From an uncultured Eubacteriales bacterium (GTDB lineage: Bacteria; Bacillota; Clostridia; TANB77; CAG-508): a stretch of DNA of 51,628 nt. The stretch is taken from assembly GCA_948443845.1 (NCBI GenBank), contig CAOJUE010000014.1, positions 1 to 51,628 of the forward strand. Reading direction: 5' to 3'. Both the position numbers and the translations under genes were made by a program. The notes under the pieces are model-generated. The model did not search any database, was not told the DNA's origin, and saw nothing but the letters and a program-made list of their open reading frames with translations. Within the stretch, counting starts at the first letter, position 1. Every line of letters begins with the position of its first letter. Of this stretch, positions 25,930 through 32,882 are shown one piece after another.

Positions 25930-25987
25930 CCGCTAAGGTTACATCTCAAAGTCGCACAAGCAATCTTGCTTGTGTGGCTTTTTATTT
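25927..25987 (+). terminator. Tandem hairpins ending the plus-strand small gene
   Basis: GTAACC-GCTAA-GGTTAC (25927-25943) contains the stop codon. It is followed by a 10-bp stem, GCACAAGCAA with TTGCTTGTGT (25954-25975), and a T-rich run from 25979. The second is an intrinsic terminator on the plus strand; it lacks a T-run in the other direction. Confidence 0.8.
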
Positions 25988-26411
25988 ATCCTACAATCGC
26001 AAACGTCAATTCTCCCTTCGCTGCCACTTGCCCGTCTACTGTGGCAATGGCTTCTCCTACTCCAATTGGTCCTTTTTTCTTGATAATTTTGACTTCCAAT
26101 TTTAGCACGTCTCCTGGAATGACCTGCCTTTTAAAGCGTAATTTGTCAATTCCGCCAAACAATGCATTTTTTCCTTTATTTTCTTCCATGGATAAAATCG
26201 CTACGGCACCAGTCTGTGCTAAGGCTTCTACGATTAATACACCCGGCATGATTGGCTGCCCTGGAAAATGTCCGGCAAAATGTAGTTCGTTGATGCAGAC
26301 GTTTTTGTAAGCGGTGCAACTTTCTCCCGGAACATATTCTTCGACTTTATCTATCATTAAAAATGGTGCGCGTTGTGGAATAATTTCCATGATTTGGTTG
26401 ATGTTTAACAT
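25986..26411 (-). CDS. fabZ: 3-hydroxyacyl-ACP dehydratase FabZ
   Basis: This 141-residue hot-dog-fold dehydratase has the catalytic His48 and the block [14 protein letters not shown]. Glu62 lies in [10 protein letters not shown]. The N-terminal [17 protein letters not shown] is typical of FabZ. Upstream lies a fic gene rather than accB, the usual neighbour. It is the last gene of the fabD transcript before the opposing small gene. Confidence 0.96.
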   Translation of the reverse strand: MLNINQIMEIIPQRAPFLMIDKVEEYVPGESCTAYKNVCINELHFAGHFPGQPIMPGVLIVEALAQTGAVAILSMEENKGKNALFGGIDKLRFKRQVIPGDVLKLEVKIIKKKGPIGVGEAIATVDGQVAAKGELTFAIVG

Positions 26412-26423
26412 GTTTTTTCCTCT

Positions 26424-26463
26424 CCTTTTGACGAGCAGATGTGGGCATCTGCCCCTACGGTTT
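26424..26463. repeat. 40-bp direct repeat, left copy (hairpin repeat copy 7)
   Basis: It contains GCAGATG (26435-26441), TGGG, CATCTGC (26446-26452) and the CCCTAC end. Identical at 39 of 40 positions to 27089-27128, with the fic gene between them. Flank CCTTTTGACG is also shared. Confidence 0.85.
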
Positions 26464-27076
26464 AATTATTGTTTTGTAAATCTTGAATGGAATATAAATT
26501 GTATCCTTCGTAACAGTAACTTGCGTCGATTCCTTTCATGTAAACTTCTCTGTCATTGATTTTTTCGGTTAGGGCATTTTTTAATAATACCTTGATTTCC
26601 AAATCCTTGATGGGACTTCTTTCCATGGCTAATAAATAATCTTGCTTTGGGATTTTGCTCCAATCAACGACTTTGCCAATTTCTTTTTTGAAAATGGCAT
26701 CTAGCCAAATTCTTGTACTTCTGCCATTGCCTTCGCGGAAAGGGTGCGCAATGTTCATTTCGATATATTTTTGAACAATTTCATCAAAATTGGATTGTGG
26801 CATTTGGTCGATTTCTTTTAGTGCCTCTTCCAAATACATGGCTGAGGCAAATCGAAAGTTGTTTTTGGCAATATTTTCAGTACGGATTTTGCCGGCAAAG
26901 TCATAGATATCTTCAAATAGAAATTGGTGAATTTGGGATAAACCATTAAAGGTTCCTACTTCGAAGGTCTCTAATTTTCCTGTTTCGAATAATTCAAATG
27001 CTTTTTGCTTGGTTATTTTTTCTTCCACTTGGGCTAATTCGAACGGGGTTTTTATGCCTAATTTGTTTTTTAACAT
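26462..27076 (-). CDS. Fic-family protein (204 aa), inserted in the fatty-acid cluster
   Basis: The catalytic Fic loop [12 protein letters not shown] lies at about residues 111-122, with all residues for AMPylation present. Helical core before it: [20 protein letters not shown]. Near the C-terminus SYCYEG fits the inhibitory motif (S/T)-x-x-x-E-(G/N) of self-inhibited class III Fic proteins, so it can probably restrain itself without a separate antitoxin. It lies between accB and fabZ. The hairpin repeats on both sides, with their flanks, are nearly identical over 40 bp. The target is unknown; a link to fatty-acid synthesis is only positional. Confidence 0.9.
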   Translation of the reverse strand: MLKNKLGIKTPFELAQVEEKITKQKAFELFETGKLETFEVGTFNGLSQIHQFLFEDIYDFAGKIRTENIAKNNFRFASAMYLEEALKEIDQMPQSNFDEIVQKYIEMNIAHPFREGNGRSTRIWLDAIFKKEIGKVVDWSKIPKQDYLLAMERSPIKDLEIKVLLKNALTEKINDREVYMKGIDASYCYEGYNLYSIQDLQNNN

Positions 27077-27088
27077 TTTATTTTTCTC

Positions 27089-27128
27089 CCTTTTGACGGG
27101 CAGATGTGGGCATCTGCCCCTACGGTTT
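27089..27128. repeat. 40-bp direct repeat, right copy (hairpin repeat copy 8)
   Basis: GGGCAGATG (27098-27106), TGGG, CATCTGCCC (27111-27119), then CTAC. The stem is perfect at 9 bp. It lies directly upstream of the fic start and matches 26424-26463 with one mismatch. Confidence 0.85.
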
Positions 27129-27177
27129 TTTCACATAAAATTCATATTGTTTTCACCTGTTTTTCATCATTTTGTGC

Positions 27178-27636
27178 TTATCGGATGATAAATAATGCCT
27201 GCCCATATTCTACCATTTCGTCGTCGTTTACAAGAATATCTACAATTTCGCCGTCAAACTCGGATTCGATTTCGTTCATTAGTTTCATGGCTTCAATAAT
27301 GCACAAGGTATCGCCTTTTTTGACTTTGCTTCCGATTTTGACAAAAGGATCCGCAGTTGGCGATGATTTGGAATAGAAAGTTCCTACCATTGGCGATTTT
27401 ACGATGTTGCCTTCTGGTTTGGTTTCTTCTGTTTTTACTTCTACGGGAGCTTGTGCTTGTATGATATTCATTGGTGGCTGTGGTTGTGGAACGACTGCTG
27501 GCATAGGCGCTGCCAATTTTTTAGCGTCTTCTTTTTTCATGCTGATTTTGATTCCGTCCGGAAATTCGATTTCTAATTCCGTTAGTTTTGATTCTCCCAT
27601 ATCGTCCATTAATTTTTTGATTTCTTGATATTCCAT
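27178..27636 (-). CDS. accB: Biotin carboxyl carrier protein of acetyl-CoA carboxylase
   Basis: This 152-residue protein has an N-terminal helix region, a Pro/Ala-rich linker at about residues 42-75 and a C-terminal biotinyl domain. The biotin lysine is Lys118 in [32 protein letters not shown] is the typical start of the domain. Follows fabF; downstream comes fic. Confidence 0.95.
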   Translation of the reverse strand: MEYQEIKKLMDDMGESKLTELEIEFPDGIKISMKKEDAKKLAAPMPAVVPQPQPPMNIIQAQAPVEVKTEETKPEGNIVKSPMVGTFYSKSSPTADPFVKIGSKVKKGDTLCIIEAMKLMNEIESEFDGEIVDILVNDDEMVEYGQALFIIR

Positions 27637-27677
27637 GTTTTTCTCCTTTCTATTTTTGGTATACCCGACAAGTAAGA

Positions 27678-27701
27678 GTAGACGGGGACGTCTACCCCTA
27701 C
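27678..27701. repeat. Hairpin repeat copy 9
   Basis: GTAGAC (27678-27683), GGGGAC, GTCTAC (27690-27695), then CCCTAC. A 6-bp stem with a different core; it follows the fabF stop by about 7 bases. Confidence 0.7.
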
Positions 27702-27708
27702 ATTGGAT

Positions 27709-28947
27709 TTATTGTTCATATTTTTTGAAAATAATGCTTCCGTTGTGTCCACCAAAACCTAAGGAATTCGACATGGCGTATTTGATTTCTTGGGTTCTTG
27801 GCTTGTTTGGAACAATGTCTAAATCACATTCTTCGTCTGGTACTTGATAATTAATCGTTGGTGGTATGATTCCTTTTTCAATTGCTTTGATGCAGGCAAT
27901 CGCTTCAACTCCTCCTGCTGCACCTAGCAAATGTCCTGTGTTTCCTTTAGTAGAACTCATGGCAACTTTTTGACTTGCTACTCCGAAAGCCGTTTTGACA
28001 GCGGCTGTTTCGCCAGAATCGTTTAGATGGGTCGATGTTCCATGTGCATTGATATACGTAATTTCTTCTGGCTTGATCTTTGCATCTTGCATTGCATTTG
28101 TCATCGCTCTTGCTCCACCTTCTCCGTTTGGCGCAGGTGATGTGATGTGGTAACTGTCGGAAGTTGCTCCATATCCTACCATTTCAGCATAGATTTTGGC
28201 TCCTCTTTTTTTGGCGTGTTCCAATTCTTCTAGCATAATCAAACCGCAACCTTCTCCCATGACAAATCCGCTTCTTTCTTTGTCAAATGGAATACTTGCT
28301 CTGTTTTTGTCTTCTGCGGTTGATAAAGCTTTCATGTTGGCAAATCCTGCAACTGCAATTGGCGTGATTGGGGCTTCGGTTCCGCCTGCCATGATAATAT
28401 CTTGGTAGCCGTGTTTAATCATGCGGAAGGCTTCTCCGATGGAATCAGTTCCACTGGCACACGCTGTTGTTAAGCAAAAAGTTTGCCCTTTGGCGCCCAC
28501 TTCGATAGAAACATTTCCGGCAGCCATATTGCTAATTGCCATTGGAATAAAAAAGGGCGATACTCTTGCTGGCCCCTTTTCGTTTAATAAAGTTACGCCT
28601 GTGTCTGTTGTTGTAAGCCCTCCAATTCCAGAACCAATGATGACACCAAAACGGGTCGCGTCGATTTCGTCTACTTTCAAATTGCTGTCTTTCATAACTT
28701 CTTGACTTGCTACTAAAGCAAATTGCGTGAAACGATCCATTCTTTTGGCTTCTTTTTTATCGATATAATCTTCTGGATTGAAATTTTTGACTTCGCCAGC
28801 CAAGTGAACTTTGTGGTCAATTGTATCAAATAATGTTATTTCGTTAATTCCACATTTTCCTTCTTCGATTCCTTTCCAAAACTCTTCTACATTATTTCCG
28901 ATTGGTGTAATACAACCTAAACCGGTTATGACTACTCTTCTTTCCAT
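27709..28947 (-). CDS. fabF: 3-oxoacyl-ACP synthase II (FabF)
   Basis: This 412-residue condensing enzyme has the catalytic triad Cys163 (TTACASGTDSIGEA), His in YINAHGTSTHLND, and His in TKGNTGHLLGAAGG. The start is ATG 28947, with AAAGGAG upstream. The open frame extends to 29025, but that part holds no family sequence. Downstream of fabG, as usual. Confidence 0.97.
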   Translation of the reverse strand: MERRVVITGLGCITPIGNNVEEFWKGIEEGKCGINEITLFDTIDHKVHLAGEVKNFNPEDYIDKKEAKRMDRFTQFALVASQEVMKDSNLKVDEIDATRFGVIIGSGIGGLTTTDTGVTLLNEKGPARVSPFFIPMAISNMAAGNVSIEVGAKGQTFCLTTACASGTDSIGEAFRMIKHGYQDIIMAGGTEAPITPIAVAGFANMKALSTAEDKNRASIPFDKERSGFVMGEGCGLIMLEELEHAKKRGAKIYAEMVGYGATSDSYHITSPAPNGEGGARAMTNAMQDAKIKPEEITYINAHGTSTHLNDSGETAAVKTAFGVASQKVAMSSTKGNTGHLLGAAGGVEAIACIKAIEKGIIPPTINYQVPDEECDLDIVPNKPRTQEIKYAMSNSLGFGGHNGSIIFKKYEQ

Positions 28948-29014
28948 TTTTTTCTCCTTTTTTGATTTTTGAACTTGGGTGGATAAATAACACACCACAA
29001 TATTGTATTTGATC

Positions 29015-29039
29015 AGGTGGGTCAAGGCCGCGCTCCTAC
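29015..29039. repeat. Hairpin repeat copy 10 (degenerate)
   Basis: AGGTGGGTCAAGGCCGCGCT followed by CCTAC. Compared with copy 11 several pairs are lost (TCAAGGCC in place of TCAAGACC). It lies 3 bases after the fabG stop. Confidence 0.6.
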
Positions 29040-29042
29040 GGT

Positions 29043-29786
29043 TTACATGACCATTCCGCCGTCTACGTTGATGACTTGACCGGTGATGTAGGCTGCATCT
29101 TCTGAGGCTAGAAATTTGACTAGATTAGCTACATCTTCGGCTGTTCCCATTCGTTTTAGCGGAATTTGGGTGTTGATGTTTTCTTTGACAGCGTCGGATA
29201 AAACGCTTGTCATATCGGTTGCAATAAATCCTGGTGCGATTGCGTTGACTAAAATGTTTCGACTGGCAACTTCTCTTGCTAAACTTTTGGTGAAACCGAT
29301 AATTCCTGCTTTTGAGGCAGAATAATTCGTTTGCCCAGCATTTCCTGTTACTCCGACAACAGATGAAATGTTGATGATTCTTCCAGATTTTTGTTTTATC
29401 ATGAGTGGAATGACGTTTCTGGTTACGTTAAATGTTCCTATTAAATTGATATTGACAACGCTTTCAAAGTCTTCTTTTGCCATTCTCATTAACAATCCGT
29501 CTTTGGTGATTCCTGCATTGTTGACAAGAACATCAATTTTTCCAAGTTGTTCCACAGTTTCTTTGACCATTCTTTCGGCGTCTTCGAATTTGGAGACATC
29601 GCCTTGCACTAGGGCGCATTTGACGTCAAAATTGGTTTCAATTTCGGTTTTTAATTTTTCTAATTCGTCATTTAGGCTTCGATAATTGATGGCTACATCA
29701 TAGCCCTCTTTTGCCATTTTGATTGCAATTTCTTTGCCAATTCCTCGGGCTGCGCCTGTAATGAATGCTGTTTTTTTGTTTTCCAT
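29043..29786 (-). CDS. fabG: 3-oxoacyl-ACP reductase FabG
   Basis: This 247-residue short-chain reductase uses NADPH. It has the nucleotide motif TGAARGIGKEI, NNAG at residues 89-92, and the catalytic Ser141/142, Tyr155 and Lys159 (NYSASKAG). The C-terminal GQVINVDGGMVM is typical of FabG. Part of fabD-fabG-fabF-accB. Confidence 0.97.
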   Translation of the reverse strand: MENKKTAFITGAARGIGKEIAIKMAKEGYDVAINYRSLNDELEKLKTEIETNFDVKCALVQGDVSKFEDAERMVKETVEQLGKIDVLVNNAGITKDGLLMRMAKEDFESVVNINLIGTFNVTRNVIPLMIKQKSGRIINISSVVGVTGNAGQTNYSASKAGIIGFTKSLAREVASRNILVNAIAPGFIATDMTSVLSDAVKENINTQIPLKRMGTAEDVANLVKFLASEDAAYITGQVINVDGGMVM

Positions 29787-29815
29787 TTTTTTCTTTCCTT
29801 TCTTTACGTTTCATT

Positions 29816-29840
29816 GGGCGGGTCAAGACCGCGCCCCTAC
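29816..29840. repeat. Hairpin repeat copy 11
   Basis: GGGCGGGTC, AA, GACCGCGCCC, then CTAC. One bulged base in an otherwise full stem. On the minus strand its TAG (29839-29837) is the stop codon of fabD. Confidence 0.8.
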
Positions 29841-30769
29841 ATGGTTTTTAATTGTTGAATTGCGTTTTGTAGGGTTTCTACATTATTGATATTCAGACAC
29901 GTTACATCTTTATCCACTTTTTTTACAAAACCGGTTAATACTTTGCCTGGACCGATTTCGATGAATGTGTCGACTCCATTTGCTATCATGTATTTTATGG
30001 AATCTGAAAATCGGACTGGGTGAATTACGTGCTTTGCCAAAATGTCCCTTTTGTCTTCGTCTTCTGAATAAGGCAAACCATCAATGTTTTTGATGACTTC
30101 TATTTCTGGAGTTTTGATTTCTATGTTTTCCAATTCTTTTCTTAATTCGTCAGATGCTTTTTGTAATTTAATGGTATGAAATGGTCCTGCGGTTTTTAAT
30201 TCTAGGCAGCGTTTCGCGCCTGCTTCTTTTAAGGATTCCATGGCGGTCGCAACGCCTTTTTTGTCGCCTGAAATGGCAACTTGCCCCGGACAATTATAAT
30301 TGGCTGGAACGACAAAACCGTCGGTTACAGTTTGACAAATTTCTTCTACTTTAGAGTCTTCTAAGCCAAGAATGGCAGCCATTGCCCATTGACCATCTGG
30401 ACTTAAATTTTGCATGAATTCTCCACGTTTTTTTACGATTTTTATTACATTTTCAAAGTCGATGGCGTTGCCACAATAAAGTGCTGAATATTCACCAAGG
30501 CTTAGTCCTGCTGTATATTCTGGTGTGATTCCGTTTTTCTTTAAGATTTCTAAAATTGCAATACTCATCGTTAAAATCGCAATTTGAGTATTTTTCGTTT
30601 GGAATAATTCCGCTTCTTCGGAATCAAAGGTTAGTTTCGCAATATCGATTTTTGTGACTTCACTTGCTTTTTGATATACTTTTCTAATTTCTTCGTATGT
30701 TTCATACAAATCTTTTCCCATACCAACGCTTTGCGCGCCTTGACCGGGAAATAAAAATGCTATTTTCAT
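29837..30769 (-). CDS. fabD: Malonyl-CoA:ACP transacylase FabD
   Basis: This 310-residue enzyme loads malonyl groups on ACP. Motifs: LFPGQGAQSVGMG at the N-terminus, the nucleophile Ser90 in GLSLGEYSAL, and the conserved His in GPFHTIKLQ. The start is ATG 30769, with AAGGGGAAAA ahead; the frame open to 30814 is not used. The stop codon lies in hairpin repeat copy 11. No acpP or fabH is found upstream, where upp lies instead. Confidence 0.96.
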   Translation of the reverse strand: MKIAFLFPGQGAQSVGMGKDLYETYEEIRKVYQKASEVTKIDIAKLTFDSEEAELFQTKNTQIAILTMSIAILEILKKNGITPEYTAGLSLGEYSALYCGNAIDFENVIKIVKKRGEFMQNLSPDGQWAMAAILGLEDSKVEEICQTVTDGFVVPANYNCPGQVAISGDKKGVATAMESLKEAGAKRCLELKTAGPFHTIKLQKASDELRKELENIEIKTPEIEVIKNIDGLPYSEDEDKRDILAKHVIHPVRFSDSIKYMIANGVDTFIEIGPGKVLTGFVKKVDKDVTCLNINNVETLQNAIQQLKTM

Positions 30770-30867
30770 GGCTTTTCCCCTTATTTTATTTTTTATATAT
30801 GCATTATATAACATTCTGTTGAAAAATGGAATAGAACGAGCGGTCAGATTTTGAATTTTTTTGAGAA

Positions 30868-30889
30868 TGAGTCAAGGCGTGTCCCTTAC
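30868..30889. repeat. Hairpin repeat remnant, copy 12 (weak)
   Basis: GAGTCAAGGCGTGTCCCTTAC, close to the TCAAG ... CCCTAC half of copies 10 and 11 but without a matching arm. It lies after the upp stop. Confidence 0.35.
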
Positions 30890-30895
30890 GTTTGA

Positions 30896-31522
30896 TTATT
30901 TCGTTCCAAAAATTCGATCTCCTGCATCGCCTAAGCCTGGAACAATGTATCCATTTTCGTTCAAACGTTCATCAATAGATGCACAATAAATTGGCACGTC
31001 TGGATGAACTTCTTGCATTTTTTTGATTCCTTCTGGTGCTGCAATGATACATAAAAACTTTAGTTGGGTTGCGCCATCTTCTTTTAGCATGGTAAGTGCA
31101 TCAATTCCAGAACCACCTGTCGCAAGCATGGGGTCAAGGACGATTACTTCTCTGTTTGCTAAATCTTTTGGTGTTTTGTAATAATATTTGACTGGCTTTA
31201 GGGTTTCTTCGTTTCGGTACATTCCGATGTGCCCGATTTTAGCATTTGGCATGATGCGAATTAAACCATCTAGCATTCCAGTTCCTGCTCTTAGAATTGG
31301 TATAAATGCGTAATTATCTTCATTTAATTTGTGTGTTTTCATGGTGCAAATTGGTGTTTCTATTCGGATTTCATCTGTTTTAGCATCTTTTAGTGCTTCG
31401 TAGCAAAGAATGGTGGATAATTCTCCAATGATTTCACGGAATTCTTTTGTTCCTGTGTTTTTATCTCTTAAAATCGCTAATTTGTGTGAAACAAGTGGAT
31501 GATTTAGTTCAATAACTCCCAT
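30896..31522 (-). CDS. upp: Uracil phosphoribosyltransferase
   Basis: This 208-residue salvage enzyme converts uracil and PRPP to UMP. The PRPP loop is DPMLATGGSGIDAL, and IPILRAGTGMLDGL lies in the middle. The C-terminal GYIVPGLGDAGDRIFG is typical of the uracil-binding flap. A promoter lies at 31549-31577. The next gene downstream is fabD. Confidence 0.97.
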   Translation of the reverse strand: MGVIELNHPLVSHKLAILRDKNTGTKEFREIIGELSTILCYEALKDAKTDEIRIETPICTMKTHKLNEDNYAFIPILRAGTGMLDGLIRIMPNAKIGHIGMYRNEETLKPVKYYYKTPKDLANREVIVLDPMLATGGSGIDALTMLKEDGATQLKFLCIIAAPEGIKKMQEVHPDVPIYCASIDERLNENGYIVPGLGDAGDRIFGTK

Positions 31523-31548
31523 AATTTTCTCCTTTTCATTTTTCTTTT

Positions 31549-31577
31549 AGTTTATCTTATTTTGTAAAATGTGTCAA
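31549..31577 (-). promoter_or_regulatory. Promoter of upp
   Basis: On the minus strand TTGACA (31577-31572) and TAAACT (31554-31549) are separated by 17 bases. The ATG is 27 bases on. Confidence 0.65.
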
Positions 31578-31589
31578 TTCTTTCATAGC

Positions 31590-31632
31590 AAAAAAGGATT
31601 GACTGCTTTTAGCAAACAGTCAATCCTTTTTT
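31590..31632. terminator. Strong bidirectional terminator with extra arm copy
   Basis: AAAAAAGGATTGACTG (31590-31605) pairs with CAGTCAATCCTTTTTT (31617-31632), a 16-bp perfect stem. The arm sequence GGATTGACTG occurs a third time at the stop codon of the upstream gene. Confidence 0.9.
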
Positions 31633-31649
31633 GTACGCCACAATTGCAG

Positions 31650-32732
31650 TCAATCCGTAACATATTTTTCATTTAATAAGCTTTCCAACAAGCTAAGATT
31701 ATATTTTTCTTTTAGAAAAGCCTTTACTACTTCCTTTCCTTCTTCATTTTCCAGTTCTAAAAGGATTTCAAACATTAACTCTTTTTCCTCATGGGAAAGT
31801 TCTTCGTAAAAATCGTTAAAGTCTTTGTTTAACCTTGTGTAAAAAACTCTTTTTACAAATCTTGCTTTCCATGAATCCTCATAGTCAAGTGCAAACATTC
31901 TGGCACAGATTTTAGCGTCAAACTGTCCAATTTCGTCCAATTTTTCTTCTGCTAAATAAGCTAAAAATTGAACCTTTTTCGATTCTGGAAGATTGGCATA
32001 CAGCCAAGAATACAAATCACTGTTTGCATAATCTAAAAGAGCAAAATCGGATTTTGCCAAAACATCATACAGCACGTCTTTGTTAATTTTTTGGCAAAAA
32101 ATTGGAAAAATGTCTCGGTCCGTCTGGCTTATTTGTTCGAATATTCTCTTTGTTACATAGTCTTGTGTATTCTCTAGCAAAATAGCAATCGCTAAATCAG
32201 AAATACTGGCTATTTTCTGGAAAATATCTGCTATTTTTTTCTGCTCAGCAGTCTCTGTTGCCTTTTGTTCTTTTTGACACAGCCAACCAAGAAAGCTGTT
32301 AATTGTAGAATAATCTGCTCCTCCAGCACAGCACATGAAATCATTCAACATTCTTTCATCCCACAGACTCATAAGCCTATACTCGCGCTCTACATTTATT
32401 TCCAAGAACAAGTCTAACATATGATCCCCATTGTACAATATCTCTTTTAATTGATCATCGGAAAGAGCATCAAACACTTTTGGATACGAGCAGCACCTTT
32501 TAATCCAAACGTCACTTGAAAAGATAGCAAACAGCAGTCTTTCTTTTCCAATTCCCTTAAAAATTCCTTTGAATTCAAAAAATTCCTCATCTGTCAAGCA
32601 TTCTTCCAAATCTTCATACGCATCCAACGGAAGTATGTCAACAAGATTGTAGACATTTCTTTCAAAGCCTAAACGCCAATACTTCCTTTTCCGGAACATC
32701 TTCCGAAGTTTTCTTTCTAATGTTTTTCGCAT
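31650..32732 (-). CDS. Uncharacterised helical protein (360 aa)
   Basis: Not recognised. A basic N-terminus (LERKLRKMFRKRKYWRLGF) is followed by about 340 residues of short helices rich in Leu, Phe, Glu and Asp. The pattern is like a helical-repeat scaffold. No catalytic motif, signal peptide or membrane helix. It is monocistronic: its own promoter at 32777-32805 and the strong terminator downstream. Its TGA stop lies within the third copy of GGATTGACTG. Base composition matches the neighbours. Confidence 0.75.
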   Translation of the reverse strand: MRKTLERKLRKMFRKRKYWRLGFERNVYNLVDILPLDAYEDLEECLTDEEFFEFKGIFKGIGKERLLFAIFSSDVWIKRCCSYPKVFDALSDDQLKEILYNGDHMLDLFLEINVEREYRLMSLWDERMLNDFMCCAGGADYSTINSFLGWLCQKEQKATETAEQKKIADIFQKIASISDLAIAILLENTQDYVTKRIFEQISQTDRDIFPIFCQKINKDVLYDVLAKSDFALLDYANSDLYSWLYANLPESKKVQFLAYLAEEKLDEIGQFDAKICARMFALDYEDSWKARFVKRVFYTRLNKDFNDFYEELSHEEKELMFEILLELENEEGKEVVKAFLKEKYNLSLLESLLNEKYVTD

Positions 32733-32776
32733 ATATGTTACTCCTTTCTATATCCCTTATTGGGTTTAATGTGTTT

Positions 32777-32805
32777 ATATTATCATATTTTACATAAAAA
32801 GTCAA
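32777..32805 (-). promoter_or_regulatory. Promoter of the 360-residue unknown
   Basis: On the minus strand TTGACT (32805-32800) and TAATAT (32782-32777) are separated by 17 bases. Confidence 0.65.
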
Positions 32806-32882
32806 GTCATAGAAAGTAATCTAAAACCATTCTTACTAGAAAATTTTTAATTCTTTAAAAATATATCTGCATACCATTCCAT

